Both the position numbers and the translations under genes were made by a program. Source: Vicugna pacos (lineage: Eukaryota; Chordata; Mammalia; Artiodactyla; Camelidae). Taken from it: a DNA stretch of 64,000 nt. The first letter of the stretch is position 1; the number at the start of each line of letters is the position of its first letter. This document shows positions 24,390-37,174 of this stretch, piece after piece. Under the pieces are notes generated by a model. The model was not told the origin of the DNA. It worked only from the letters and a program-made list of their open reading frames with translations, and made no database searches. The stretch lies in the NCBI RefSeq assembly GCF_048564905.1, contig NW_027328721.1:38770870-38834869 (forward strand), given 5' to 3'.

Positions 24390-26195
24390 GGAGGTTCCAC
24401 CAACGTTCGGCAGCGCGTGTGTTCTAACGGAAAGCCTAAGCTCGTCTCCCCTGATGGTTTTCGTTATTTCTCTGTGCCAGGGAATGCTACGGGGGTTTGC
24501 AGGATATCCCAGGGACAGAGGGTGCCGCCCCATGATCAGGGAAGTTATTTCTCGAACTTCCCCGAACAGGGAACACCTGTGACTGAAGAGAGCTGCGTGG
24601 AGTTGTCTCTCGAGCTCCCCCACGCACTGACAATGTTTCCGGAATCCTGAGCGTGGGGAGGTTCCACCAACGGTAGGCAGCGCGTGGGTTCTAATGGAAA
24701 GCCTAAGCTCGTCTCCCCTAAGGGTTTTCCTAATGTCTCTGTGCCAGGGAATGCTAGGGGTGTTTGCAGGATATCCCAGTGACAGAGGCTGCCTCCCCAA
24801 GGTCAGGGAATTTCTTTCTCGGACTTCCCCGAACAGGGAACACCTGTGACTGAAGAGAGCTGCGTGGAGTTGTCTCTCGAGCTCCCCCACGCACTGACAA
24901 TGTTGCCGGAATCCTGAGCGTGGGGAGGTTAAAACTACGGTCGGCAGCGCGTGGGTTCTAACGGAAAGCCTAAGCTCGTCTCCCCTGAGAGATTTCCTAA
25001 TGTCTCTGTTCCAGGGAATTTTAGGGAGTTTTGCAGGAAATCCCAGTGATAGAGGCTGACTCCCCAAGGTCAGGGAAGGTATTTCTCGGACTTCCTCAAA
25101 CAGGGAGCACCTGTGACTGAAGAGAGCTGCGTGGAGTTGTCTCTCGAGCTCCCTCACGCCCTGACAATGGTTCCGGAATGCTGAGCGTGGGGAGGTTCCA
25201 CCAACGGTCGGCAGCGCGTGGGTTCTAACGGAAAGTCTAAGTTCGTCTTCCCTGAGTGTTTTCCTAATTTCTCAGTGCCAGGGAATGCTAGGGGGGTATG
25301 CAGGATATCCCAGTGACAGAGGCTGCCTCCCCAAGGTCAGGGAATGTTATTCTCGGACTTCACCGAACAGGGAACACCTGTGACTGAAGAGAGCTGCGTG
25401 TAGTTGTCTCTCGAGCTCCCCCACTCACTGACAATGGTTCCGGAATCCTGAGCGTGGGGAGGTTCCACCAACGTTCGGCAGCGCGTGTGTTCTAACGGAA
25501 AGCCTAAGCTCGTCTCCCCTGATGGTTTTCGTAATTTCTCTGTGCCAGGGAATGCTACGGGGGATTGCAGGATATCCCAGGGACAGAGGGTGCCGCCCCA
25601 TGGTCAGGGAAGGTATTTCTCGGACTTCCCCGAAGAGGGAACACCTGTGACTGAAGAGAGCTGCGTGGAGTTGTCTCTCGAGCTCCCCCACGCACTGAAA
25701 ATTGTTCCGGAATCCTGAGCGTGGGGAGGTTCCACCAACTGTAGGCAGCGCGTGGGTTCTAACGGAAAGCCTAAGCTCGACTCCCCTAAGGGTTTTCCTA
25801 ATGTCTCTGTGCCAGGGAATGCTAGGGGTGTTTGCAGGATATCCCAGTGACAGAGGCTGCCTCCCCAAGGTCAGGGAAGTTCTTTCTCGGACTTCCCCGA
25901 ACAGGGAACACCTGTGACTGAAGAGAGCTGCTTGGAGTTGTCTCTCGAGCTCCCCCACGCACTGACAATGTTTCCGGAATCCTGAGCGTGGGGAGGTTAA
26001 AACAACGGTCGGCAGCGCATGGGTTCTAACGGAAAGCCTAAGCTCGTCTCCCCTGAGGGATTTCCTAATGTCTCTGTTCCAGGGAATTTTAGGGAGTTTT
26101 GCAGGAAATCCCAGTGACAGAGGCTGACTCCCCAAGGTCAGGGAAGGTATTTCTCGGACTTCCTCAAACAGGGAGCACCTGTGACTGAAGAGAGC
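24390..26195 (+). repeat. Tetramer higher-order repeat (1068 bp), about 1.7 copies
   Basis: The copies start near 24390 and 25458. Each opens with CCAACGTTCGGCAGCGCGTG then TGTTCTAACGG, CCCCTGATGGTTTTCG, GCTACGGGGG, CCCAGGGACAGAGGGTGCC and GCCCCATG. Each continues through the GTTAAAAC trimer (AAAAC at 24931 and 25999, exactly 1068 bp apart). Copy 2 ends near 26195, where the sequence switches abruptly to the 2936-bp duplication. A single opening monomer recurs at about 27338-27500. Confidence 0.85.
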
Positions 26196-26196
26196 T

Positions 26197-27050
26197 GTGT
26201 GGAGTTGTCTCTCGAGCTCCCCCACGTACTGACATTGGTTCTGGAATCCTGAGCTTGGGGAGGTTCCACCAACGGTCGGCAGCGCGTGGGTTCTAACGGA
26301 AAGCCTAAGCTCGAATCCAATGAGGGTTTTCCTAATGTCTCTGTGCCAGGGAATGCTAGGGGGGTTTGCAGGATATCCCAGTGACAGAGGCTGTCTCCCC
26401 AAGGTCAGGGAAGGTATTTCTCGGACTTCCCCGAGCAGGGAACACCTGTGACTGAAGAGAGCTGCGTGGAGTTTTCTCTCGAGCTCCCCCACGCACTGAC
26501 AATGGTTCCGGAATCCTGAGCGTGGGGAGGTTCCACCAACGGTCGGCAGCGCGTGGGTTCTAACGGAATGCCTAAGCTCGTCTCCCCTGAGTGTTTTCCT
26601 AATGTCTCTGTGCCAGGGAATGCTAGGGGGTTTTGCAGGATATCCCAGTGACAGAGGCTGCCTCCACAAGGACAGGGAAGTTATTTCTCGGACTTCCCCG
26701 AACAGGGAACACCTGTGACTGAAGAGAGCTGCGTGGAGTTGTCTCTCGAGCTCCCCCACGCACTGACAATGGTTCCGGAATCCTGAGCGTGGGAAGGTTC
26801 CACCAACGGTCGGCAGCGCGTGGGTTCTTACGGAAAGCCGAAGCTCGTCTCCCCTGAGGGTTTTCCTAATGTCTCTGTGCCAGGGAATGCTAGGGGGGTT
26901 TGCAGGATATCCCAGTGACAGAGGCTTCCTCCCCAACGTCAGGGAAGGTATTCTTGGACTTCCCCGAACAGGGAACACCTGTGACTGAAGAGAGCTGCGT
27001 GGAGTTGTCTCTCGAGCTCCCCCACGCACTGATAATGGTTCCAGAATCCT
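26197..27050 (+). repeat. Copy 2 of the 2936-bp duplication
   Basis: This is the partner of 23261-24115. It begins exactly at the switch point from the GTTAAAAC trimer, inside GAAGAGAGCTG, a stretch common to all monomers. That placement is expected of homologous exchange between out-of-register monomers. It ends in the GGTATTCTTGGAC monomer. Confidence 0.8.
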
Positions 27051-28784
27051 GAGCGTGGGGAGATTCCACCAACGGTCGGCAGCGCTTGGGTTCTAACGGA
27101 AAGCCTAAGCTCGTCTCCCCTGAGGATTTTCCTAATGTCTCTGTGCCAGGGAATGCTAGGGCGGTTTGCAGGATATCCCAGTGACAGAGGCTGCCTCCCC
27201 AAGTCAGGGAAGGTATTTCTCGGACTTCCCCGAACAGGGAACACCTGTGACTGAAGAGAGCTGCGTGGAGTTGTCTCTCGAACTCCCCCACGCACTGACA
27301 ATGGTTCCGGAATCCTGAACGTGGGGAGGTTCCACCAACGTTCGGCAGCGCGTGTGTTCTAACGGAAAGCCTAAGCTCGTCTCCCCTGAGGTTTTTCGTA
27401 ATTTCTCTGTGCCAGGGAATGCTACGGGGGTTTGCAGGATATCCCAGGGACAGAGGGTGCCGCCCCATGGTCAGGGAAGTTATTTCTCGGACTTCCTCGA
27501 ACAGGGAACACCTGTGATTGTAGAGAGCTGCGTGGAGTTGTCTCTCGAGCTCCCCCACGCACTGACAATGGTTCCGGAATCCTGAGCGTGGGGAGGTTCC
27601 ACCAACGGTCGGCAGCGCGTGGGTTCTAACGGAAAGCCTAACCTCGTCTCCCCTGAGGTTTTTCCTAATGTCTCTGTGCCAGGGAATGCTAGGGGGGTTT
27701 GCAGGATATCCCAGTGACAGAGGCTGCTTCCCCAAGATCAGGGAACGTATTTCTCGGAGTTCCCCGAACAGGGAACACCTGTGACTGAAGATAGCTTCGT
27801 GGAGTTGTCTCTCGAGATCCCCAACGCACTGAAAATGGTTCCGGAATCCTGAGCGTGGGGAGGTTCCACCAACGGTCGGCAGCGCGTGGGTTCTAACGGA
27901 ATGCATAAGCTCGTATTTCCTGAGGGTTTTCCTAATATCTCTGTGCCAGGAAATGCTACGGGTGTTTGTAGGATATCCCAGTGACAGAGGCTGCCTCCCC
28001 AAGGTCAGGGAATGTTTTTCTCGGACTTCCCCGAACAGGGAACACCTGTGACTGAAGAGAGCTTCGTGGAGATGTCTCTCGAGCTCCCCCACGCACTGAC
28101 AATATTTCCGGAATCCTGAGAGTGGGGAGTTTCCACCAACCGTCGGCAGCGCGTGGGTTCTAACGGAACGCCTAAGCTCGTCTCCCCTGAGGCTTTTCCT
28201 AATGTCTCTGTGCCAGGGAATGCTATGGGTGTTTGCAGGATATCCCATTGACAGAGGCTGCCTCCCCAAGGTCAGGGAAAGTATTTCCCGGTCTTCCCCG
28301 AACAGGGAACACATGTGACTGAAGAGAGCTGCGTGGAGTTGTTTCTCGAGATCCCCCAAGCACTGACAATGGATCCGGAATCCTGAGCGTGGGGAGGTTC
28401 CAACAACGGTCGGCAGCGCGTGGGTTCAAACGGAAAGACTAAGCTCGACTCCCCTGAGGGTTTTCCTAATATCTCTGTGCCAGGGAATGCTAGGGGGGTT
28501 TGCAGGATATCCCAGTGACAGAGGCTGCCTCCCCAAGGTCAGGGAATGTATTTCTCGGACTTCCCGGAACAGGGAACACCTGTGACTGAAGAGAGCTGCG
28601 TGGAGTTGTCTCTCGAGCTCCCCCACGCACTGACAATGGTTCCGGAATCCTGAGCGTGGGGAGGTTCCACAAACGGTCGACAGCGCGTGGGTTCTAACGG
28701 AAAGCCTAAGCTCGTCTCCCCTGAGGGTTTTCCTAATATCTCTGTGCCAGAGAATGCAAGGGGTTGTGGCAGGATATCCCAGTG
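27051..28784 (+). repeat. A-type monomers between block duplications
   Basis: About 6.5 monomers. The monomer at 27338-27560 is another copy of the GATGGTTTTCG/GCTACGGGGG type. AACGGAACGCC near 28165 is a third state at the T/A diagnostic site. GCAAGGGGTTGTGGCAGG near 28755 matches 23151, about 21 monomers upstream. Only satellite is visible. Confidence 0.75.
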
Positions 28785-29870
28785 ACAGAGTTTGCCTCCC
28801 CAAGGTCATGGAAGGTATTTCTCGGACTTCCCCGAACAGGGAACACCTGTGACTGAAGAGAGCTGCATGGAATTGTCTCTCGAGCTCCCCCACGCACTGA
28901 CAATTGTTCCGGAATCCTGAGCGTGGGGAGGTTCCACCAACGGTCGGCAGCGCGTGGGTTCTAACGGAAAGCCTAAGCTCGACTCCAATGAGGGTTTTCC
29001 TAATGTCTCTGTGCCAGGGAATCCTAGGGGGGTTTGCAGGATATCCCAGTGACAGAGGCTGTCTCCCCAAGGTCAGGGAAGGTATTTCTCGGACTTCCCC
29101 GAGCAGGGAACACCTGTGACTGAAGAGAGCTGCGTGGAGTTTTCTCTCGAGCTCCCCCACGCACTGACAATTGTTCCGGAATTCTGAGCGTGGGGAGGTT
29201 CCACCAACGGTCGACAGCGCGTGGGTTCTAACGGAATGCCTAAGCTCGTCTCCCCTGAGGGTTTTCCTAATGTCTCTGTGCCAGGGAATGCTAGGGGTGT
29301 TTGCAGGATATCCCAGTGACAGAGTCTGCCTCCCCAAGTTCAGGGAAGGTATTTCTCGGACTTCCCCGAACAGGGAACACCTGTGACTGAAGAGAGCTGC
29401 GTGGAATTGTCTCTCGAGCTCCCCCACGCACTGACAATGGTTCCGGAATCCTGAGCGTGGGGAGGTTCCACCAAAGGTCGGCAGCGCGTGGGTTCTAACG
29501 GAAAGCCTAAGCTCGACTCCAATGAGGGTTTTCCTAATGTCTCTGTGCCAGGGAATCCTAGGGGTGTTTGCAGGATATCCCAGTGACAGAGGCTGTCTCC
29601 CCAAGGTCAGGGAAGGTATTTCTCGGACTTCCCCGAGCAGGGAACACCTGTGACTGAAGAGAGCTGCGTGGAGTTGTCTCTCGAGCTCCCCCACGCACTG
29701 ACAATTGTTCCGGAATTCTGAGCGTGGGGAGGTTCCACCAACGGTCGGCAGCGCGTGGGTTCTAACGGAATGCCTAAGCTCGTCTCCCCTGAGGGTTTTC
29801 CTAATGTCTCTGTGCCAGGGAATGCTAGGGGTGTTTGCAGGATATCCCAGTGACAGAGGCTGCCTCCCCA
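28785..29870 (+). repeat. Dimer higher-order repeat (534 bp), about two copies
   Basis: One monomer carries CTCGACTCCAATGAGGG (28977 and 29511), CCAGGGAATCCTAGG, GGCTGTCTCCCC and CCCCGAGCAGGG. The next is T-type with TTGTTCCGGAATTCTGAGCG (29171 and 29705) and GGGGTGTTTGCAGG. The pair repeats at 534 bp. The same CCAATGAGGG monomer occurs at 23380 and 26315, so this dimer descends from the same pool as the 2936-bp duplication. Confidence 0.8.
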
Positions 29871-32800
29871 AGGTCAGGGAAGTTATTCTTGGACTTCCCC
29901 GAACAGGGAACACCTGTGACTGAAGAGAGCTTCGTGGAGTTGTCTCTCGAGCTCCCCCACGCACTGACAATGGTTCCGGAATCCTGAGCGTGGGGAGGTT
30001 CCACCAACGGTCGGCAGCGCGTGGGTTCTAACGGAAAGCCTAAGCTCGTCTCCCCTGAGGGTTTTCCTAATGTCTCTTTGCCAGGGAATGCTAGGGGGGG
30101 TTTGCAGGATATCCCAGTGACAGAGGCTGCCTCCCCAAGGTCAGGGAAGATATTTCTCGGACTTCCCCGAACAGGGAACACCTGTGACTGAAGAGAGCTG
30201 CGTGGAGTTGTCTCTCGAGCTCCCCCCCGCACTGACAATGGTTCCGGAATCCTGAGCGTGGGGAGGTTCCACCAACGGTCGGCAGCGCGTGGGTTCTAAC
30301 GGAAAGCCTAAGCTCATCTCCCCTGAGGGTTTTCCTAATGTCTCTGGGCCAGGGAATGCTAGGGGGGTTTGCAGGATATCCCAGTGACAGTGGCTGCCTC
30401 CCCAATGTTAGGGAAGGTATTTCTCGGACTTCCCCGTACAGGGAACACCTGTGACTGAAGAGAGCTGCGTGGAGTTGTCTCTCGAGCTCCCCCACGCACT
30501 GACAATGGTTCCGGAATCCTGAGCGTGGGGAGGTTCCACGAACAGTCGGCAGCACGTGGGTTCTAACGGAAAGCCTAAGCTCGTCTCCCCTGAGGATTTT
30601 CCTAATTTCTCTGTGCCAGGGAATGCTAGGGGTGTTTGCAGGATATCCCAGTGACAGAGGCTGCCTCCCCAAGGTTAGGGAAGGTATTTCTCGGACTTCC
30701 CCGAAGAGGGAACACCTGTGACTGAAGAGAGCTTCGTGGAGTTGTCTCTCGAGCTCCCCCACGCACTGACAATGGTTCCGGAATCCTGAGCGTGGGGAGG
30801 TTCCACCAACGGTCGGCAGCACGTGGGTTCTAACGGAAAGCCTAAGCTCGTCTCCCCTGAGGATTTTCCTAATGTCTCTGTGCCAGGGAATCCTAGGGCG
30901 GTTTGCAGGATATCCCAGTGACAGAGGCTGCCTCCCCAAGGTCAGGGAAGGTATTTCTCGGACTTCCCCGAACAGGGAACACCTGTGACTGAAGAGAGCT
31001 GCGTGGAGTTGTCTCTCGACCTCCCTCACGCACTGACAATTGTTCCGGAATCCTGAGCTTGGGGAGGTTCCACCAACGGACGGCAGCGACTGGGTTCTAA
31101 CGGAAAGCATAAGCTCGTCTCCCCTGAGGGTTTTCCTAATGTCTCTGTGCCAGGGAATGCTAGGGGTGTTTGCAGGATATCCCAGTGACAGAGGCTGCCT
31201 TCCCAAGGTCAGGGAAGATATTTCTCGGACTTCCTCGAACAGGGAACACCTGTGACTGAAGAGAGCTGCATGGAGTTGTCTCTCGAGCTCCCCCACGCAC
31301 TGACAATGGTTCTGGAATCCTGAACGTGGGGAGGTTCCACCAACTGTCGGCAGCGCGTTGGTTCTAACGTAAAGACTAAGCTCGTCTCCCCTGAGTGTTT
31401 TCCTAATGTCTCTGTGCCAGGGAATGCTAGGGGGGTTTGCAGGATATCCCAGTGACAGAGGCTGCCTCCCCATGGTCAGGGACGGTATTTCTTGGACTTC
31501 CCCGAACAGGGAATACCTGTGACTGAAGAGAGCTGCGTGTAGTTGTCTCTCGAGCTCCCCAACTCACTGACAATGGTTCCGGAATCCTGAGAGTGGAGAG
31601 GTTCCACCAACGGTCGGCAGCGCGTGCGTTCTAACGGAAAGCCTAAGCTCGTCTCCCCTGAGGATTTTCCTAATTTCTCTGTGCCAGGGAATGCTAGGGG
31701 GGTTTGCAGGATATCCCAGTGACAGTGGCTGCCTCCCCAAAGTCATGGAAGTTATTTCTCGGACTTCCCCGAACAGGGAACACCTGTGACTGAAGAGAGC
31801 TGCGTGGAGTTGTCTCTCGAGCTCCCCCACGCACCGACATTGGTTCCGGAATCCTGAGCGTGGGGAGGTTCCACCAACGGTCGGCAGCGCGTGGGTTGTA
31901 ACGGAAAGCCTAAGCTCGTCTCCCCTGAGGGTTTTCCTAATGTCTCTGTGCCAGAGAATGCTAGGGGGGTTTGCAGGATATCCCAGTGACAGAGGCTGCC
32001 TCCCCAATGTCAGGGAAGCTATTTCTCGGACTTCCCCTTAGAGGGAACACCTGTGACTGAAGAGAGGTTCGTGGAGTTGTCTCTCGAGCTCCCCCACGCA
32101 CTGACAATGGTTCCGGAATCCTGAGCGTGGGGAGGTTCCACCAACGGTCGGCAGCGCGTGGGTTCTAACGGAAAGCCTAAGCTCGTCTCCCCGGAGGGTT
32201 TTCCTAATGTCTCTGTGCCAGGGAATGCTAGGGGGGTTTGCAGGGTATCCCAGTGACAGAGGCTGCCTCCCCAAGGTTAGGGAATGTATTTCTCGGACTT
32301 CCCCGAAGAGGGAACACCTGTGACTGAAGAGAGCTTCGTGGAGTTGTCTCTCGAGCTCCCCCACGCACTGACAATGGTCCGGAATCCTGAGCGTGGGGAG
32401 GTTCCACCAACGGTCGGCAGCGCGTGTGTTCTAACGGAAAGCCTTAGCTCGTCTCCCCTGAGGGTTTTCCTAATGTCTCTGGGCCAGGGAATTCTAGGGG
32501 GGTTTGCAGGATATCCCAGTGACAGAGGCTGCCTCCCCAAGGTCAGGGAAGTTATTTTTCGGCCTTCCCCGAACAGGGAACACCTATGACTGAAGAGAGC
32601 TGCGTGGAGTTTTCTCTCGAGCTCCCCCACGCACTGACAATGGTTCCGGAATCCTGAGCGTGGGGAGGTTCCTCCAAAGGTCGACAGCGCGTGGGTTCTA
32701 ACGGAAAGCCTAAGCTCGTCTCCCCGGAGTGTTTTCCTAATGTCTCTGTGCCAGGGAATGCTAGGGGGGTTTGCAGGGTATCCCAGTGTCAGAGGCTGCC

Positions 32801-33354
32801 TCCCCATGGTCAGGGAAGGTATTTCTCGGACTTCCTCGAACAGGGAACACCTGTGACTGAAGAGAGCTGCGTGGAGTTGTCTCTCGAGCTCCCCCACGCA
32901 CTGACAATGATTCCGGAATCCTGAGAGTGGGGAGGTTCCACCAACGGTCGGCAGCGCGTGGGTTCTAACGGAAAGCCTAAGCTCGTCTCCCCTGAGTGTT
33001 TTCCTAATGTCTCTCTGCCAGGGAATGCTAGGGGGGTTTGCAGTGTATCCCAGTGACAGAGGCTGCCTCCCCAAGTTCAGGGAAGGTATTTCTCAGACTT
33101 CCCCGAACAGGGAACACCTGTAACTGAAGAGAGATGCGTGGAGTTGTATCTCGAGCTCCCCCACGCACTGACAATGTTTCCGGAATGCTGAGCGTGGGGA
33201 GGTTCCACCAACGGTCGGCAGCGTGTGGGTTCTAACGGAAAGCCTTAGCTCGTCTCCCCTGAGGATTTTCCTAATGTCTCTGGGCCAGGGAAGGCTAGGG
33301 GGGTTTGCAGGATATCCCAGTGACAAAGGCTGCCTCCCCAAGGTCAGGGAAGGT
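29871..33354 (+). repeat. A-type monomers upstream of the 9-mer block
   Basis: About 13 monomers with the usual A-type signature. There is a 1-bp insertion in the G run near 30093. CCCCTTAGAGGG near 32035 is the first occurrence of a variant later amplified within the 9-mer higher-order repeat (36573, 38976, 41379). No repeated multi-monomer block of high identity was found here by eye. Confidence 0.75.
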
Positions 33355-34535
33355 ATTTCTCGGACTTCCCCGAACAGGGAACACCTGTGACTGAAGAGAG
33401 CTACGTGGAGTTGTCTCTCGAGCTCCCCCACACACTGACAATGGTTCCGGAATCCTGAGCGTGGGGAGGTTCCACCAACCGTCGGCAGCGCGTGGGTTCT
33501 AACGGAAAGCCTAAGCTCGTCTCCCCTGAGGTTTTTCCTAATATCTCTGTGCCAGGGAATCCTAGGGGTGTTTACAGGATATCCCAGTGACAGAGGCTGC
33601 CTCCTCAAGGTCAGGGAATTTATTTCTCGGACTTCCCCGAACAGGGAACACCTGTGACTGAAGAGAGCTTCGTGGAGTTGTCTCTCGAGCTCCCCCACGC
33701 ACTGACAATGGCTCCGGAATCCTGAGCGGGGGAGGTTCCACCAACGGTCGGCAGCGCGTGGGTTCTAACGGAAAGCCTATGCTCGACTCCCCTGAGGGTT
33801 TTCCTAATGTCTCTGTGCCAGGGAATGCTAGGGGGGGTTGCAGGATATCCCAGTGACAGAGGCTGCCTCCCCAAGGTCAGGGAAGTTATTTCTCGGACTT
33901 CCCCGAACAGGGAACACCTGTGACTGAAGAGAGCAGCGTGGAGTTGTCTCTCGAGCTCCCCCACGCACTGACAATTGTTCCGGAATCCTGAGCGTGGGGA
34001 GGTTCCACCAACGGTCGGCAGCGCGTGTGTTCTAACGGAAAGCCTAAGCTCGTCTCCTCTGAGGGTTTTCCTAATGTCTCTGTGCCAGGGAATGCTAGGA
34101 GGGTTTGCAGGATATCCCAGTGACAGAGGCTGCTTCCCCAAGGTCAGGGAAGTTATTTCTCGGACTTCCCCGAACAGGGAACACCTGTGACTGAAGAGAG
34201 CTGCGTGGAGTTGTCTCTCGACCTCCCCCACGCACAGACAATGGTTCCGGAATCCTGAGCGTGGAGAGGTTCCACCAAATGTCGGCAGCGCTTGGGTTCT
34301 AACGGAAATCCTATGCTCGTCTCCCCTGAGGGTTTTTCTAATTTCTCTGTGCCAGGGAATGCTAGGGGGGTTTGCAGGATATCCCAGTGACAGAGGCTGC
34401 CTCCCCAAGGTCAGGGAAGTTATTTCTCGGACTTCCCCGAACAGGGAACAGCTGTGACTGAAGAGAGCTGCGTGGAGTTGTCTCTCGAGCTCCCCCACGC
34501 ACTGACAATGATTCCGGAATCCTGAGCGTGGGGAG
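33355..34535 (+). repeat. 1.18-kb segment, left copy, flanking the 9-mer block
   Basis: About 4.4 monomers that recur at 42698-43878 (offset 9343 bp, 35 monomers minus 2 bp). Shared private variants are GAGAGCTACGTGG, CCCCACACACTG, CCAACCGTCGG, GGGAATCCTAGGGGTGTTTACAGG, CTCCTCAAGG, GACAATGGCTCC, GAGCGGGGGAGG, CTCTCGACCTCC, GCACAGACAATGG and CAAATGTCGGCAGCGC. The copies are nearly identical. One difference is GGTTCCACC here against GGTTCACCC in the right copy. The left copy ends about 240 bp before the first 9-mer unit. Confidence 0.88.
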
Positions 34536-34771
34536 GTTCCACCAACGGTCGTCAGCGCGTGGATTCTAACGGAAAGCCTAAATTCCCCTCCCCTGAGGGT
34601 TTTCCAAATGTCTCTCTGCCAGGGAATGCTAGGGGGGTTTGCAGGATATCCCAGTGACAGAGGCTGCCTCCCCAAGGTCAGGGAAGGTATTTCTCGGACT
34701 TCCCCGAACAGGGAACACCTGTGACTGAAGAGAGCTTCGTGGAGTTGTCTCTCGAGCTCCCCCACGCACTG

Positions 34772-37174
34772 ACAATATTTCCGGAATCCTGAGTGTGGCG
34801 AGGTTCCACCAACGGTCGGCAGCGCGTGGGTTCTAATGGAAAGCCTAAGCTCGTCTCCTCTGATTGTTTTCCTAATGTCTCTGTGCCAGGGAATGCTAGG
34901 AGGGTTTGCAGGATATCCCAGTGACAGAGGCTGCTTCCCCAAGTTCAGGGAAGTTATTTTTCGGACTTCCCCGAACAGGCAAAACCTGTGACTGAATAGA
35001 GCTGTGTGGAGTTTTCTCTCGAGCTCCCCCACGCACTGACAATTTTTCCGGAATCCTGAGGGTGGGAAGGTTCCAACAACGGTCGGCAGCGCGTGGGTTC
35101 TAACGGAAAGCCTAAGCTCGTCTCCCCTGAGGATTTTCCTAATGTCTCTGTGCCAGGGAATGCTAGGGGGGTTTGCAGGATATCCCAGTGACAGAAGCTG
35201 CCTCCCCAATGTCAGGGAAAGTATTTCTCGGACTTCCCCGAAAAGGGAACACCTGTGACTGAAGAGAGCTGCGTGGAGTTGTCTCTCGAGCTCCCCCACG
35301 CACTGACAATGGTTTCGGAATCCTGAGCGTGGGGAGGTTCCACCAAATGTCGGCAGCGCGTGGGTTCAAACGGAAAGCCTAAGCTCGTCTCCCCTGAGGG
35401 TTTTCCTAATGTCTCTGTGCCAGGGAATGCTAGGAGGGTTTGCAGGATATCCCAGTGACAGAGGCTGCTTCCCCAAGGTCAGGGAAGTTATTTCTCGGTC
35501 TTCCCCGAACAGGCAAAACCTGTGACTGAAGAGAGCTGCGTGGAGTTGTCTCTCGAGCTCCCCCACGCACTGACAATGGTTCCGGAATCCTGAGCGTGGG
35601 GAGTTTCCACCAACGGTCGGCAGCGCGTGGATTCTAACGGAAAGCCTAAGCTCGTCTCCCCTGAGGGTTTTCCTAATGTCTCTGTGCCAGGGAATTTTAG
35701 GGGGTTTTGCAGGATATCCCAGTGACAGAGGCTGCCTCCCCAAGTTCAGGGAAGATATTTCTCGGACTTCCTCGAACAGGGAACACCTGTGATTGAAGAG
35801 AGCTGCGTGGAGTTGTCTCTCGAGCTCCCCCACGCACTGACAATGTTTCCGGAATCCTGAGCGTGGGGAGGATCCACCAACGGTCGGCAGCGCGTGGGTT
35901 CTAACGGAAAGCCTAAGCTCGTCTCCCCTGAGGATTTTCCTAATGTCTCTGTGCCAGGTAATACTAGGGGGTTTTGCAGGATATCCCAGTGACAGAGGCT
36001 GCCTCCCCAAGGTCAGGGAAGGTATTTCTCGGACTTCCCCGAACAGGGAACACCTGTGACTTAAGAGAGCTGCGTGGAGTTGTCTCTCGAGCTCCCCCAC
36101 ACACTGACAATGTTTCCGGAATCCTGAGCGTGGGGAGGTTCCACCAACGGTCGGCAGCGCGTGAGTTCTAACGGAAAGCCGAAGCTCGTCTCCCCTGAGG
36201 GTTTTCCTAATGTCTCTGTGCCAGGGGATGCTAGGAGGTTTTGCAGGATATCCCAGTGACAGAGGCTGCTTCCCCAAGGTCAGGGAATTTATTTCTCGGA
36301 CTTCCCCGAACAGGCAAAACCTGTGACTGAAGTGAGCTGCGTGGAGTTTTCTCTCGAGCTCCCCCATGCAATGACAATTGTTCCGGAATCCTGAGCGTGG
36401 GGAGGTTCCACCAACGGTCGGCAGCGCGTGGATTCTAACGGAAAGCCTAAGCTCGTCTCCCCTGAGGGTTTTCCTAATGTCTCTGTGCCAGGGAATGCTA
36501 GGGGGGTTTGCAGGATATCCCAGTGACAGAGGCTGCCTCCCCAAGGTCAGGGAAGCTATTTCTCGGACTTCCCCTTAGAGGGAACACTTGTGACTGAAGA
36601 GAGCTTCGTGGAGTTGTCTCTCGAGCTCCCCCACGCACTGACAATTGTTCCGGAATTCTGAGCGTGGGGAGGTTCCACCAACGGTCGGCAGCGCGTGGGT
36701 TCTATCGGGAAGCCTAAGGTCGTCTCCCCTGAGGGTTTTCCTAATGTCTCTGTGCCAGGGAATGCTAGGGGGGTTTGCAGGATATCCCAGTGACAGAGGC
36801 TGCCTCCCCAAGGTCAGGGAAGGTTTTTCTCGGACTTCCCCGAACAGGGAACACCTGTGACTGAAGAGAGCTTCGTGGAGTTGTCTCTCGAGCTCCCCCA
36901 CGCACTGACAATGGTTCCGGAATCCTGAGGGTGGGGAGGTTCCACCAACGGTGGGCAGCGCGTGGGTTCTAACGGAAAGCCTTTGCTCGTCTCCCCTGAG
37001 GTTTTTCCTAATATCTGTGGGCCAGGGAATGCTTGGGGTGTTTGCAGGATATCCCAGTGACAGAGGCTGCCTCCCCAAGTTCAGGGAAGCTATTTCTCGG
37101 ACTTCCCCTAAGAGGGAACACCTGTGACTGAAGAGAGCTGCGTGGAGTTCTCCCTCGAGCTCCCCCACGCACTG
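34772..37174 (+). repeat. 9-mer higher-order repeat (2403 bp), copy 1
   Basis: Nine monomers, each distinguishable. Three of them carry ACAGGCAAAACCTG in place of ACAGGGAACACCTG. Others carry GGGAGTTTCCACC, GGGAATTTTAGGGGG, GAGGATCCACC, CAGGTAATACTAGG, CCAGGGGATGCTAGG, CCCCTTAGAGGG, TTCTATCGGGAAGCC or CCCCTAAGAGGG. The unit repeats at exactly 2403 bp. Copy 1 differs from copy 2 mainly in its first 70 bp (GAGTGTGGCG and TTCTAATGG), consistent with being the edge of the amplified block. Confidence 0.93.

Noticed and set aside
33620-35299. Long minus-strand open stretch of 559 codons, and similar ones across the window, as a repeat protein gene
   Set aside because: The 267-bp unit is divisible by three, so a stop-free frame persists automatically. 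All three minus frames yield such stretches. They end wherever a 1-2 bp indel or chance stop occurs, no unique ends or splice context surround them, and variable sites mostly alter residues.
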